Shown one piece after another: positions 16,599 to 25,597 of a stretch of DNA of 64,000 bases. Each line of letters starts with the position of its first letter. Position 1 is the stretch's first letter. A program made the translations under genes and the position numbers. The DNA is from Flavobacterium sp. HJ-32-4 (GTDB lineage Bacteria; Bacteroidota; Bacteroidia; Flavobacteriales; Flavobacteriaceae): positions 1,240,001 to 1,304,000 of the forward strand of contig NZ_CP092832.1 of NCBI RefSeq assembly GCF_022532105.1, in the 5' to 3' direction. The notes beneath the pieces were generated by a model. The model saw nothing but the letters and a program-made list of their open reading frames with translations. It made no database searches and was not told the origin of the DNA.

Positions 16599-19214
16599 AT
16601 GTTGAAAAAAATCCTGAAGTGGACCGGTATCTCGTTTCTCGTTTTGCTCCTCATCCTGTTCATTGCGCCTTATGTTTTCCAGGGCCAGATAAAAGCCAAG
16701 ATTGCCGAGACCATCAATAAAAATGTCGATGCGAAGGTGTCGTTTGCCGATGCCGACCTGAGCCTGTTCCGGAATTTCCCGCAGGCCAGTGTGCGTGTCG
16801 ACTCATTATTGGTCATCAACAAAGCGCCGTTCGAAGGTGACACACTGGTGTCGTTTGGAGAAGTCAATCTCGTGATGTCGCTTAGGGAGTTATTTAAAGG
16901 GAAGGAGGAACCGATGCAGGTTGATTCGTTTACGTCGGAAAACGGAATCATCAACATCCTGTTTAATAAGGATGGCATAGGGAATTTCGACATCGCCTTG
17001 AAAGACCAAAAAGAAGAGGACGGCAAGAAAAGCGATCCGTTGTCGCTGAAGGTGAAAGAATATGAAGTGCGCAATTTCCGTTTCCGGTATTACGACGCAC
17101 GGTCGAAGATCAACATGGTCATCGACAGTCTCGACCACCAGGGAACGGGTGATTTCGCGGCTTCGAAACTCGATTTGGTGACGAAAACGAAAGCGCGCCT
17201 GTCGCTGGATATGGACAACGTCAATTATATGCGCAACGTCGCCCTGTCGCTTGATGCAGTTTTGGGAATCGATCTTGACAAACAAACCTATACGTTCAAA
17301 GACAACAAGGCGCTCATCAACAAGTTACCACTGCGGTTCAACGGATCGCTGCAATTACTCGACGACGGACAGGCGTATGACCTTACGTTCAGTACCCCAA
17401 CATCCGACTTCCAGAACTTCCTCGGGTTGATTCCGTCGGCCTATTCGGGCAGCCTGGCCAATGTCAAGACAACCGGCAGTTTCTCGGTAAAAGGATTTGC
17501 CAAAGGAAAACTTACGGATACCACAGTGCCGAAGTTCAACATAGAGATGGCGTCGGATAACGCGTCGTTCCAATATCCGGATTTGCCCAAATCAGTGCAG
17601 GACATCCAGATCAACACCCAGATTATCAACGACACCGGTATCATGAACGATACCTATGTCAACCTCCAGAAACTGGCCTTTCGTATCGACCAGGACGTGT
17701 TCAATGCGAGCGCTACCATCCGGAACGTAGCCGAAAATCCGCTGGTAGCCGCGAAGTTGAATGGTACGGTCAACCTGGGCAACCTTACACGGGCGTATCC
17801 GGTGAAGCTGAGCAAACCGCTTTCCGGTATCCTCAAAGCCAATGTCGAGACGAATTTCGATATGAAATCGGTCGAAACGAGCCAATACCAGAACATCCGC
17901 AACCAGGGAACCATCGACCTGTCGGGTTTCCAATATGTAGATGACAACGGCAAGGCGCTGAAGATCAGCCAGGCGTCGGTTTCGTTCGATCCGAGCCGTG
18001 TCAGCCTGAAGCGATTTGATGCCACGACCGGACGCACCGACCTGAGCGTGAACGGCACCCTTGACAACTTTTACGGCTTCGTATTCAAGAACCAGGTGCT
18101 GAAAGGCAATTTCAACCTGTCATCGAACCAGTTTGCGGTCAGCGATTTTATGTCGGCGGATGCACCGGCCAAAGAAGGCGCGGCACCGAGCGGGGCGATG
18201 AAAATTCCGTCGAACCTCGACTGTACGCTGAATGCCAAAATCGGAACCGTATTGTATGATAATCTCACCTTGAAGAACGTGACGGGTAAAGTGACGGTGC
18301 GCGACCAAACGGCGACGCTGTCGGATGTGCGGACGTCTATTTTCGATGGACTCATCACAGCCAGCGGCGGTGTGTCGACCAAAGAGAAAGTCCCGACGTT
18401 TGATATGGACCTGTCATTGAACAAAATCGACATCCAGCAGTCGTTTACCCAACTCGATATGTTGCGGAACATTGCGCCCATTGCGGGTGTCATCAACGGC
18501 AAATTGAATTCGACGATAAACGTCAAAGGAAAGCTCGACCCCAAAACGATGGCGCCTGACCTGAAGACACTTTCCGGCGACCTGTTGGGGCAATTGTTGT
18601 CGACGACCGTGAACGAAAAGAACTCCAAATTGCTGAGCGCCCTTTCGGGGAACCTCAAATTCATCGACATCTCGAAACTCAACTTAAACGACCTGAAGGC
18701 CCAATTGGCGTTTGAGAATGGCAAGGTCACCGTCAAGCCATTCAACCTTAAGTATAAGGACATCGGTGCGACCATCGGGGGTACCCACGGTTTTGACCAG
18801 GCGATGAACTATAATGTCAAACTCGATGTACCCGCGAAATACCTGGGCACCGAGGTCAATAACCTGCTGACGAAACTGGCACCCGCCGATGCTGCCAAGC
18901 TCGACAATGTTCCGATCAATGCCAATCTAACCGGTAGTTTTTCGAGTCCGAAAGTGAGCACTGACCTTAAACAAGCCACCACGAGCCTCGTGACCCAATT
19001 GGTGAAGCAGCAGAAAGACAAATACACGCAACAGGCCACCAATGCCCTGGGCAACCTGATCAAGTCGCAGACCGGTGGCACGACAACGAAAGATACTACC
19101 AAGTCGGCCACACAAAACGCGAAGGAAACCGCGGCTGAGAAGGCCAAGGAAAAAGGCAAGGAACTGCTGAACGGCCTGTTCAACAAGAAGAAAAAAGAAG
19201 AAAAGAAAGAATAA
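16599..19214 (+). CDS. AsmA-family envelope protein
   Basis: An 871-residue protein anchored by one N-terminal helix (WTGISFLVLLLILFIAPYVF) with the rest in the periplasm. The N-terminal AsmA part shows VSFADADLSLFRNFPQASVRV, and the C-terminal AsmA part shows GKVTVKPFNLKYKDIGATI and GTHGFDQAMNYNVKLDVP. The middle is a long beta-repeat region, as in bridge-like AsmA/TamB proteins thought to move phospholipid between the membranes. The tail is a Lys/Glu-rich coil (ETAAEKAKEKGKELL). In Bacteroidota such proteins are common and usually about this length. The frame is open 28 codons further upstream, but that part contains the promoter element. Confidence 0.9.
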   Translation: MLKKILKWTGISFLVLLLILFIAPYVFQGQIKAKIAETINKNVDAKVSFADADLSLFRNFPQASVRVDSLLVINKAPFEGDTLVSFGEVNLVMSLRELFKGKEEPMQVDSFTSENGIINILFNKDGIGNFDIALKDQKEEDGKKSDPLSLKVKEYEVRNFRFRYYDARSKINMVIDSLDHQGTGDFAASKLDLVTKTKARLSLDMDNVNYMRNVALSLDAVLGIDLDKQTYTFKDNKALINKLPLRFNGSLQLLDDGQAYDLTFSTPTSDFQNFLGLIPSAYSGSLANVKTTGSFSVKGFAKGKLTDTTVPKFNIEMASDNASFQYPDLPKSVQDIQINTQIINDTGIMNDTYVNLQKLAFRIDQDVFNASATIRNVAENPLVAAKLNGTVNLGNLTRAYPVKLSKPLSGILKANVETNFDMKSVETSQYQNIRNQGTIDLSGFQYVDDNGKALKISQASVSFDPSRVSLKRFDATTGRTDLSVNGTLDNFYGFVFKNQVLKGNFNLSSNQFAVSDFMSADAPAKEGAAPSGAMKIPSNLDCTLNAKIGTVLYDNLTLKNVTGKVTVRDQTATLSDVRTSIFDGLITASGGVSTKEKVPTFDMDLSLNKIDIQQSFTQLDMLRNIAPIAGVINGKLNSTINVKGKLDPKTMAPDLKTLSGDLLGQLLSTTVNEKNSKLLSALSGNLKFIDISKLNLNDLKAQLAFENGKVTVKPFNLKYKDIGATIGGTHGFDQAMNYNVKLDVPAKYLGTEVNNLLTKLAPADAAKLDNVPINANLTGSFSSPKVSTDLKQATTSLVTQLVKQQKDKYTQQATNALGNLIKSQTGGTTTKDTTKSATQNAKETAAEKAKEKGKELLNGLFNKKKKEEKKE

Positions 19215-19218
19215 AGAG

Positions 19219-19242
19219 AACCCCGCATCAGCGGGGTTTTTT
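19219..19242 (+). terminator. intrinsic terminator after the AsmA-like gene
   Basis: AACCCCGC and GCGGGGTT form an 8-base perfect stem around ATCA, followed by six T. Its T-run overlaps the last codon of the convergent DUF2797 gene. Confidence 0.88.
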
Positions 19243-20035
19243 ATACGGTGATGGCCACGCGGTAGCCTTCGAAGGCCCGCACGTTGAATACGGTGCCGTC
19301 TTCAAAAAGCAGGTACTGCCCTTTTATTCCGGCGAGGATGCCCGAGAACGACGTTGTCTTATCCAGACTGAGGCTTGAGATCGACGACGGGTAGCGCGCG
19401 ACCGGATATTCCATTTCGAACACATCGATTTTTTCGGGGAAGAAAAATTCCTGCACCTCGTCCGGTAATAGGTTGTGCAGTTTGATCCGCTCGGAGGGTA
19501 GATCAAAATGGGAGACGGCGTTGGTGAGCATTTTCCGCCAATTGATCTTATCCGAGAAATGCGCTTTGAGGGCGACTTCGGTGATGCCTGCCAGATAGCG
19601 ATTTGGCACTTCGACTATCACAATCGCTTTCTCCGCACCCTGGTCGATCCAGCGGGTGGGGACCTGTGTTTTGCGGGTGACGCCCACTTTGAGTTCACTT
19701 GAGCAGGCAAGGTATACCACGTGTGGCTGCACCTGCACTTTGGTCTCATAGTCGAGGTCGCGGTCGGCGATACCCAGGTGGGCCGTGCTCAGTTCGGGGC
19801 GCATGATCCAGTCGCCGGCGGCCGGACTGCCGTAAAAGCAGTCGTAGCAAAAGCCCTGTCGGAAGATCTTTTTCTGTTTGGAGCAGTTGAGGCATTGGTA
19901 GCCTTTCAACACCACTTCCAACGGTTTCCCGATCTGTTGGTTGAGGTTCAGGAAACTGTTTTCGAACACCAGGTAATATTGAATCGGCTTCCCGTATTCG
20001 GTCTGCATCTTGGCCAGTGTACCTTCGTAAAGCAT
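19241..20035 (-). CDS. DUF2797-family protein with a zinc-ribbon-like cysteine set
   Basis: A 264-residue cytoplasmic protein from the chosen start MLYEGTLAKMQTEYGKPIQ. Near residue 50 two Cys pairs (CLNC and CYDC, 15 residues apart) look like a zinc site. The centre has HVVYLACSSELKVGVTR followed by PTRWIDQGA, which resembles the first strands and the Arg-bearing helix of GIY-YIG nuclease folds, and then EVALKAHFSD. The C-terminal part (GILAGIKGQYLLFEDGTVFNV) looks like a beta domain. Family function is unknown. In-frame ATGs at 20065, 20086 and 20110 are possible alternative starts; the region they add seems poorly conserved. Divergent from the GH3 gene. Confidence 0.85.
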   Translation of the reverse strand: MLYEGTLAKMQTEYGKPIQYYLVFENSFLNLNQQIGKPLEVVLKGYQCLNCSKQKKIFRQGFCYDCFYGSPAAGDWIMRPELSTAHLGIADRDLDYETKVQVQPHVVYLACSSELKVGVTRKTQVPTRWIDQGAEKAIVIVEVPNRYLAGITEVALKAHFSDKINWRKMLTNAVSHFDLPSERIKLHNLLPDEVQEFFFPEKIDVFEMEYPVARYPSSISSLSLDKTTSFSGILAGIKGQYLLFEDGTVFNVRAFEGYRVAITV

Positions 20036-20135
20036 GTAATGGGCGTGTTTAATAGGATCCGGCATGGATAAAGCCGGAATTTTCATATTTTTGGTAAAGT
20101 TAGCCATCATGGCCTAGACCACCAACCCAAACCAT

Positions 20136-21653
20136 ATGCCTTTTCCGCTCGTCAATTCGGTTGCCGCCTGGATCCTGAAGAAGCGGGTCCACCAAATGGA
20201 ACTCTTCCTCAAATATCCGCATGAGGTGCAGGAAGAATTGTTGATGAGCCTTCTCCGTCAGGCCGATACGACCACGGTAGGGAAGACGTATGGTTTCGAC
20301 AGCATCCGCAGTTACCGCACTTTTGCCGACCGCATTCCCATCGCGACCTACGAAGACCTTGAGGGGATGATCGAACGCACGCGCCGGGGCGAGCAGAACC
20401 TGTTTTGGAGTTCGCCCATCAAATGGTTTGCGAAATCGAGTGGTACGACGAACGCCCAATCGAAGTTTATTCCGGTAAGCTTCGAGGCGTTGGAGAACTG
20501 TCATTATAAAGCAGGCAAAGACCTTCTGTGCCTTTACCTGAACAACAACGAAGATTCGCAACTGTTCACAGGCAAAAGCCTTCGATTGGGAGGAAGTAAG
20601 CAGGTGTATGAACAGAATAATACGTATTTCGGCGATCTGTCCGCCATCCTGATCGAGAACATGCCCTTTTGGGCCGAGTTTTCGAGTACACCGAGCAACC
20701 GGACGTCACTTTTGGGCGATTGGGAAATCAAGCTCGATGCGATCATACAGGAAACGCTTCAGGAGAATGTTACCAGTTTTGCCGGGGTTCCGTCGTGGAT
20801 GATGGTGTTGCTCAACAAAGTGCTGGCCGAAACCGGGAAGAAAGACATCACCGAGATCTGGCCGAACGTTGAGGTGTATTTCCACGGCGGTGTGAGTTTC
20901 GATCCGTATCGCGACCAATACCGGAAGCTGTTTCCGAAGGCCGATTTCCAATACTACGAAATCTACAATGCGTCGGAAGGTTTCTTCGCCATCCAGGACC
21001 GGAACAATTCGCCGGACCTTTTGTTGATGCTCGATTATGGCATTTTCTATGAATTCATCCCGATGGATACCTACGGAACCGCCCATCAAAAAGTGGTGCC
21101 CTTGTGGGAGGTCGAGCCGGATGTGAACTACGCCATCGTCATCACGACGAATTCCGGATTGTGGCGTTACCAAATCGGCGATACCGTCCGCTTTACGTCA
21201 ATTGACCCATATCGCATCCGGGTAACCGGGCGTACGAAGCATCATATCAATGTCTTCGGCGAAGAACTTATCATTGAGAATGCTGACCAGGCCGTGGCCC
21301 GTGCGTGCGAGATCACACAGGCGGAAGTAGTGGATTATACCGTAGCGCCGGTTTTTATGGAAGGGAAAGAAAAAGGGGCGCATGAATGGATGATCGAGTT
21401 CCGTCGCCATCCGGAAAACCTGTCGGCCTTCCAGGAAGTGTTGGATACGACGTTGAAATCCCTCAACTCCGATTACGAAGCGAAACGCCTCAATAACATG
21501 ACCCTGAATCCGCCGGTGGTGAATGTGGCGCCCGAGAATTTGTTCTATCACTGGCTGAAGCGACAGGACAAACTGGGTGGACAACATAAGATTCCGCGTC
21601 TGTCGAACCAACGGCATTATATGGACGAACTCAAAGAAATGTGCCGAAACTAG
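20136..21653 (+). CDS. GH3-family acyl-adenylating enzyme
   Basis: A 505-residue member of the ANL superfamily related to plant GH3 (auxin-responsive) amidosynthetases. The ATP phosphate loop is FAKSSGTTNAQSKFIPVS, the adenine pocket has YYEIYNASEGFFAIQD, and the hinge and nucleotide-binding part has YRIRVTGRTKHHINVFGEEL. Such enzymes adenylate a carboxylic acid and pass it to an amine, giving an amide. The bacterial substrate is unknown. The start MPFPLVNSVAAWILKKR fits the family. The gap to the divergent DUF2797 gene is short, so its promoter probably overlaps that gene's 5' end. A 51-residue lipoprotein follows 32 bases downstream. Confidence 0.9.
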   Translation: MPFPLVNSVAAWILKKRVHQMELFLKYPHEVQEELLMSLLRQADTTTVGKTYGFDSIRSYRTFADRIPIATYEDLEGMIERTRRGEQNLFWSSPIKWFAKSSGTTNAQSKFIPVSFEALENCHYKAGKDLLCLYLNNNEDSQLFTGKSLRLGGSKQVYEQNNTYFGDLSAILIENMPFWAEFSSTPSNRTSLLGDWEIKLDAIIQETLQENVTSFAGVPSWMMVLLNKVLAETGKKDITEIWPNVEVYFHGGVSFDPYRDQYRKLFPKADFQYYEIYNASEGFFAIQDRNNSPDLLLMLDYGIFYEFIPMDTYGTAHQKVVPLWEVEPDVNYAIVITTNSGLWRYQIGDTVRFTSIDPYRIRVTGRTKHHINVFGEELIIENADQAVARACEITQAEVVDYTVAPVFMEGKEKGAHEWMIEFRRHPENLSAFQEVLDTTLKSLNSDYEAKRLNNMTLNPPVVNVAPENLFYHWLKRQDKLGGQHKIPRLSNQRHYMDELKEMCRN

Positions 21654-21685
21654 TGGCACGGACTTTGCTTCCCTCCTTACAAAAA

Positions 21686-21841
21686 ATGAAAAAGCTACTT
21701 ATCATCGGTTTTGCCCTGGGCGTTTTGACATCGTGCGGCTGTCAGTCATGGAGTTGTCGCAAACGCTATGTGCAAAAAGAATCGGGCACAATCCCTTTAA
21801 AAAAAGGGACTTACGAACGAAACGAAATACATCCGGCCTGA
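21686..21841 (+). CDS. small cysteine-containing lipoprotein, 51 residues
   Basis: The chosen start gives MKKLLIIGFALGVLTSC, a signal peptide with lipobox LTSC, so Cys17 would be acylated. The short mature part has two more cysteines (CGCQSWSCRKRY) and a basic, polar remainder ending NEIHPA. No family is recognised. It follows the GH3 gene by 32 bases, with a strong terminator overlapping its stop codon, so it is probably the last gene of that transcript. The frame can be extended 15 codons upstream, but that would spoil the signal peptide. Confidence 0.7.
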   Translation: MKKLLIIGFALGVLTSCGCQSWSCRKRYVQKESGTIPLKKGTYERNEIHPA

Positions 21842-21858
21842 TCGCCGGATTTTTTTTT
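21831..21858 (+). terminator. intrinsic terminator of the GH3-lipoprotein transcript
   Basis: ATCCGGC and GCCGGAT form a 7-base stem with a six-base loop that includes the lipoprotein stop codon, followed by nine T. Confidence 0.88.
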
Positions 21859-21936
21859 GGGGTGATTGTGTGTTAAAACTGTAACAAAAACCGCAACGTC
21901 CAGTCTTAGTTGCAATCATCATCAATCATCAATCAC

Positions 21937-24396
21937 ATGAAATCACTTCTACTGGCACTTGTCCTGTGCCTAACCGGACGTATGTCCGCGCACCCACCCA
22001 CGCAAATTGAAATCCATTCCACCATTGACGGCGGCGCGTGTTCGGCTGACACCACCGAACGGAACATTCTTATTGAGAAGAAGACGCCTAACGGCCTCGT
22101 GAAAGTCGGTGTGTATAACGGCACCGGCTGCCTCCTGAATCTCGATCTTGAACTGGAAGCCGGCGAGTATGTGTTGACGTTCAGCGGTCTTTCCTTTGAG
22201 ACACAAGCTGTGGACTTCACCGTAACCGATGCCAACCGTGCCAATCTGGTCATTGGAACCGTGTTGCTTCTTTCGAAGACCACCGAACTCAACCAGGTGA
22301 CCATTTACGGTAACAAACGGCAGTATGTGAAGGTTGAATCGGATAAGACCACCATCAGCGTCCGCGAGAACGGCTTGTTGAGTTCGGGCACCAGCCTTGA
22401 TGCCGTCAAGAAACTTCCGGGTGTAGTGAAAGCACCGGGTGGCAACCTTTCGTTGAACGGCAAAGGGGTACGTATTTACATTGACGGGGCGCCGAGTTCA
22501 CTCACCGGCACCGATTTAGAGAATTACCTGAATTCGCTTCCGGCGAACGCCATCGAGAAAGTCGAACTTATCTACAACCCAGGCGCGGCCTATGATGCCA
22601 ATGCGAGCGGCTCGATCATCAATATCGTGACCAGTACCAAGCGGATGAAAGGCATCAATGCCAGTTTCAACATCAATTACAATTTCAACAAATACCAAAA
22701 GCCGAGTCCGCAGATCCTTCTCAACGGAAAAGAGAAAAACCTGAGCTGGCAGACGATGATCGGATATAACTATATTGAAGGCGAGAACTTCAACCGCACC
22801 GTCCAGGATTTCACCTACTTCACGCCGGCGAAGCAACTTGACCAACGCAATCTGGCTCTTTTCCATTGGCGGAACTGGTATTGGAGAAGTGGCACCAACT
22901 ATAAAATCAACGACCGTTCGAACCTGTTGTTCAATTACAATGTGCACGTATCGAACGATGAGGTAGGCAACGACGCCCTGACCACCGGACCCGACATCGA
23001 CTATCGCAACAACTCGGCTACGAAGTTCAAGACAGCCTCACACGAAGCGGTGCTGCAATATAAAGTCAAGCTGGATACCATCGGGCGCACGCTGGATGTT
23101 ACGGCGTACGGTAATTACTTCGGTCGCGGCACCAAACTGCGGGGTATTTCCGATGAGAATGCGGATATGTCGTATAACAACAGCAACATCGACTTCGACA
23201 TGTATAATTACTACCTGAAGTATGATTTCGCGATTCCGTTTGAAAAGTGGAATTTCTCGATCAATACCGGAGGTAAATACAACGTGTTGAAGGTAAGCGA
23301 TTTGGGCAAGTACAATTTCGACAGCGACACCGATGCCATCTTTGGTTCGGGTGTGTATGCCAATACGATTGATTTCGATTATACCGAAAACAACCTTGCG
23401 TTCTATGCCGAGGCCCGCAAGAAATGGGGGAAACTGAACCTGACGGCCGGATTGCGGTTCGAAGATTTTGATGTGACGCGTGAAGCCAGCACGGCGGCCG
23501 ACCGCATCAAGTTTGTCAACAACAACCTGTTCCCGACGTTCAACGCGATGTATGAACTGACCGACAAAATGAACGTGTCTGGATCGTACACCCGTAAGAT
23601 CGCGCAGCCGGGTTACTTTACGATTGACCCGAACATCAATAACGTGTATAACAAATACAACACGTCGGAGGGGAATTTGGCGCTTCGCCCCGTATTCTTC
23701 GACAATTTTGAATTTCGTTTTTCGGCATTCGACTATATCCAGGCCGGTGTGAACTATTCGGTTTCAACCGACAACAACCAGTTCATGCTGGAGGCCGCGG
23801 ATGGCGAGTTGGTCAGCAACCGCACGTTCGTTTCGTTTGATAAGATGAAGGTGATAGGTGCTTACCTGAACTTCCCGATTCCGCTTGATTATATTTTCAA
23901 AGGGAAGCAGGAGTTCCAGAACCGGATGGGGCAATTGGACAAGATGAATTACATCATGGCCAATATCGGTTGGAACAAGACCATTACGGAAGGGTATCCG
24001 TTGGGGTATCCGAACAGAGGCACGTTCAACTTCGGCTTCCAATCGCAGATACTGTTGCCATGGGGAATTACGAACAACATGTCTTATTTCATCCTACCGA
24101 AAGGGGTGTGGGAGATTTACCGTATCGACAAGCCGATCCAGAGTCTCGATATTTCGTTCAATAAGGATTTTATGGATAAGAAACTCCGCGTCGGCCTCCA
24201 TGCCTTCGACATTTTCAACGTAAATGAAGTGAATGCGTATGTCACCGGGCGGAACCTTGACACCCGCTTCTACGAGAAGCAGGACAGCCGGGTATTCCGG
24301 GTATCGCTTACCTACAATTTTGGTAACCTGAAACTGGAAAAAGAGAACACCGACATCAACGTGGAGAAAGCCAACGGTGGCGGTGGCGGATTATAA
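21937..24396 (+). CDS. TonB-dependent-receptor-like outer-membrane beta-barrel protein
   Basis: An 819-residue outer-membrane protein. It starts MKSLLLALVLCLTGRMSAH. Residues about 20-110 are a carboxypeptidase-regulatory-like beta sandwich (GLVKVGVYNGTGCLLNLDLE). Residues about 130-230 look like a TonB plug domain (TSLDAVKKLPGVVKAPGG, VRIYIDGAPSSLTGTDLE, ANAIEKVELIYNPGAAYDA). The rest is a large barrel ending in RVSLTYNFGNLKLEKE with a short Gly-rich tail. This architecture belongs to the outer-membrane beta-barrel family 3 of Bacteroidota, often annotated as TonB-dependent receptor. I see no SusD partner next to it, so a polysaccharide locus is not supported; the ligand is unknown. Confidence 0.9.
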   Translation: MKSLLLALVLCLTGRMSAHPPTQIEIHSTIDGGACSADTTERNILIEKKTPNGLVKVGVYNGTGCLLNLDLELEAGEYVLTFSGLSFETQAVDFTVTDANRANLVIGTVLLLSKTTELNQVTIYGNKRQYVKVESDKTTISVRENGLLSSGTSLDAVKKLPGVVKAPGGNLSLNGKGVRIYIDGAPSSLTGTDLENYLNSLPANAIEKVELIYNPGAAYDANASGSIINIVTSTKRMKGINASFNINYNFNKYQKPSPQILLNGKEKNLSWQTMIGYNYIEGENFNRTVQDFTYFTPAKQLDQRNLALFHWRNWYWRSGTNYKINDRSNLLFNYNVHVSNDEVGNDALTTGPDIDYRNNSATKFKTASHEAVLQYKVKLDTIGRTLDVTAYGNYFGRGTKLRGISDENADMSYNNSNIDFDMYNYYLKYDFAIPFEKWNFSINTGGKYNVLKVSDLGKYNFDSDTDAIFGSGVYANTIDFDYTENNLAFYAEARKKWGKLNLTAGLRFEDFDVTREASTAADRIKFVNNNLFPTFNAMYELTDKMNVSGSYTRKIAQPGYFTIDPNINNVYNKYNTSEGNLALRPVFFDNFEFRFSAFDYIQAGVNYSVSTDNNQFMLEAADGELVSNRTFVSFDKMKVIGAYLNFPIPLDYIFKGKQEFQNRMGQLDKMNYIMANIGWNKTITEGYPLGYPNRGTFNFGFQSQILLPWGITNNMSYFILPKGVWEIYRIDKPIQSLDISFNKDFMDKKLRVGLHAFDIFNVNEVNAYVTGRNLDTRFYEKQDSRVFRVSLTYNFGNLKLEKENTDINVEKANGGGGGL

Positions 24397-24422
24397 GTTA
24401 TTGTTTAGGTTGATAGTGCAGG

Positions 24423-24445
24423 ACCCGGTCATTTGGCCGGGTTTT
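24423..24445 (+). terminator. intrinsic terminator after the beta-barrel gene
   Basis: ACCCGGTC and GGCCGGGT form a stem with a G-U pair around ATTT and are followed by TTTT. Confidence 0.75.
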
Positions 24446-24461
24446 GCCATTTAAGACACCG

Positions 24462-24815
24462 TCACTTTTCTAACTGGCTTTTCAGCTCTTCGATCTCTTT
24501 TTTAAGCTGGGCGATGTATTCGCGTTGCAGTTGGATGACGTAGCGTTCTTCCTCGACGGTAGGTGACGTTTCTGGCGCGGGCGGATAGGCATTTCGGATC
24601 ATAGTGCCTTTTCCGGTCAGCAGCCACTCGGCCGAGATTTCGGGAAAGGCCGCCAGAATGTGGTTGAGGGTCTCATCTTTCACGTTGGCATTGCGTTTCA
24701 ACGCCACCTGGATGGAGTTGTTCGACATGCCGATTTTCTTTTCGAATGCGCTGACAGACAGGTTTTTGTCTTTGATGATTTGCCGAATACGTGCAATAGG
24801 CTTTTCCACTTCCAT
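24462..24815 (-). CDS. phage-repressor-like HTH transcriptional regulator
   Basis: A 117-residue protein from start MEVEKPIARIRQIIKDKNLS. Residues 1-65 form a lambda-repressor-like helix-turn-helix: NLSVSAFEKKIGMSNNSIQV is the turn and recognition helix, and AAFPEISAEWLLTGKGTM is the tail motif seen in many phage-type repressors. A Pro-rich linker leads to a C-terminal coiled coil (LQREYIAQLKKEIEELKSQL) that probably dimerises. There is no peptidase domain. It faces a small HTH-like gene across about 107 bases that hold an inverted repeat and a promoter, so it may repress that gene. An upstream ATG adds 29 residues across the operator region and is unlikely. Confidence 0.85.
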   Translation of the reverse strand: MEVEKPIARIRQIIKDKNLSVSAFEKKIGMSNNSIQVALKRNANVKDETLNHILAAFPEISAEWLLTGKGTMIRNAYPPAPETSPTVEEERYVIQLQREYIAQLKKEIEELKSQLEK

Positions 24816-24839
24816 GGGTAGCAGCGAACTTTTTTCTAT

Positions 24840-24865
24840 TTTTTGTTGGAAAAAGCGTACAAAAA
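24840..24865. promoter_or_regulatory. inverted repeat, candidate operator
   Basis: TTTTTGT (24840-24846) and ACAAAAA (24859-24865) form a perfect dyad with a 12-base spacer. It lies between two divergent regulator-like genes and 13 bases upstream of the -7 element at 24879, i.e. where an RNA polymerase would bind. A dimeric HTH protein bound here could block the plus-strand promoter. This role is inferred. Confidence 0.5.
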
Positions 24866-24878
24866 TTAGAAAGTTGTT

Positions 24879-24886
24879 TATATTTG
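24879..24886 (+). promoter_or_regulatory. -7 promoter element of the small HTH-like gene
   Basis: TATATTTG matches TAnnTTTG and lies 36 bases before the ATG at 24923. Confidence 0.55.
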
Positions 24887-24922
24887 TTTCGTTCCCCTGC
24901 AAGATAGTGCTTTTCAGATGTT

Positions 24923-25138
24923 ATGACATTAGAACAGTTGAAAAAAATGATGCGTTATGGCGATTACGCCACGCTGTCACGCATGCTTGAGATCAACCCG
25001 GAGGCGGCCAAAATGCGGCTTCTTCGCGGCGATGCGAAGGCCATGGAGGCCATGCAGCTGTTGATAGAGAGCAGGGAAAAATTAATAAGAGATTATATCG
25101 ATAGCAAGGAAGGGGCTAGACTTGGAAATACTCCGTAA
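24923..25138 (+). CDS. small HTH-like protein, 71 residues
   Basis: The protein starts MTLEQLKKMMRYGDYATLSR. The segment YGDYATLSRMLEINPEAAKM resembles a short helix-turn-helix, followed by a helix (AKAMEAMQLLIESREKLIRD) that could pair two subunits. I remember similar short proteins beside phage-type repressors in flavobacteria but cannot name a family. It lacks a signal or membrane segment, so a cytoplasmic, possibly DNA-binding role is a reasonable guess and nothing more. It is divergent from the repressor-like gene and shares its candidate operator. It has its own -7 element. Confidence 0.65.
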   Translation: MTLEQLKKMMRYGDYATLSRMLEINPEAAKMRLLRGDAKAMEAMQLLIESREKLIRDYIDSKEGARLGNTP

Positions 25139-25321
25139 CTAACCTTTAAACCGCGATATACCATGATTACGCACACATTTTAGCACTGCCTGCAGTGTAG
25201 CCCGGTCTTAGAGATCGGGTGGGGTCTTCATGCCCACTTCATGCCTCCGGAACCTCATAAATAAAGGTTACGGAACGGCCTTTTTCAATCATTATTAATG
25301 CCATATAGCTATTGTATCAGT

Positions 25322-25597
25322 ATGAGAACTCAGTTTTCCTTTTGTGTCCTTGCGTGTTTCGGACTAGTGGTCCTTGCTTCCTGTTTAAAAGAAGCGCATA
25401 CATCCGGTGGTATAACCCCAAAAAATACCCGTTCCGCCATCGGCCATTCTTCGGACGAACAGGCGGGACAAGCGGATGATACGTTTCCAGAGCCCGTGTT
25501 GCGGGAAGATGTGCGCGATACCTATGGCGTGGTGTCGCCGAACCCGCATGACCACATCATGTGGGGCGATCTAAAAAAGCGGGACGATGATCTTTAG
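25322..25597 (+). CDS. short predicted lipoprotein of unknown function
   Basis: A 91-residue frame from ATG 25322. It starts MRTQFSFCVLACFGLVVLAS and then C, giving a signal peptide with lipobox LASC. The mature part is acidic and polar, rich in Asp and Pro (DDTFPEPVLREDVRDTYG), ending WGDLKKRDDDL. No family is recognised. An upstream in-frame ATG at 25298 adds eight residues. The gap before it (25139-25321) holds an inverted GC-rich stretch near 25210-25230 (CCCGGTCT, GAGATCGGGTGGG) but no clear promoter. It marks the left part of the accessory island. Confidence 0.55.
   Translation: MRTQFSFCVLACFGLVVLASCLKEAHTSGGITPKNTRSAIGHSSDEQAGQADDTFPEPVLREDVRDTYGVVSPNPHDHIMWGDLKKRDDDL

Noticed and set aside
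21937..24396. Polysaccharide utilisation locus
   Set aside because: The barrel gene has no SusD-like neighbour, glycoside hydrolase or sensor.
24462..25138. Prophage immunity region
   Set aside because: The regulator pair looks phage-like, but no integrase, terminase, capsid or lysis gene is seen in 64 kb.
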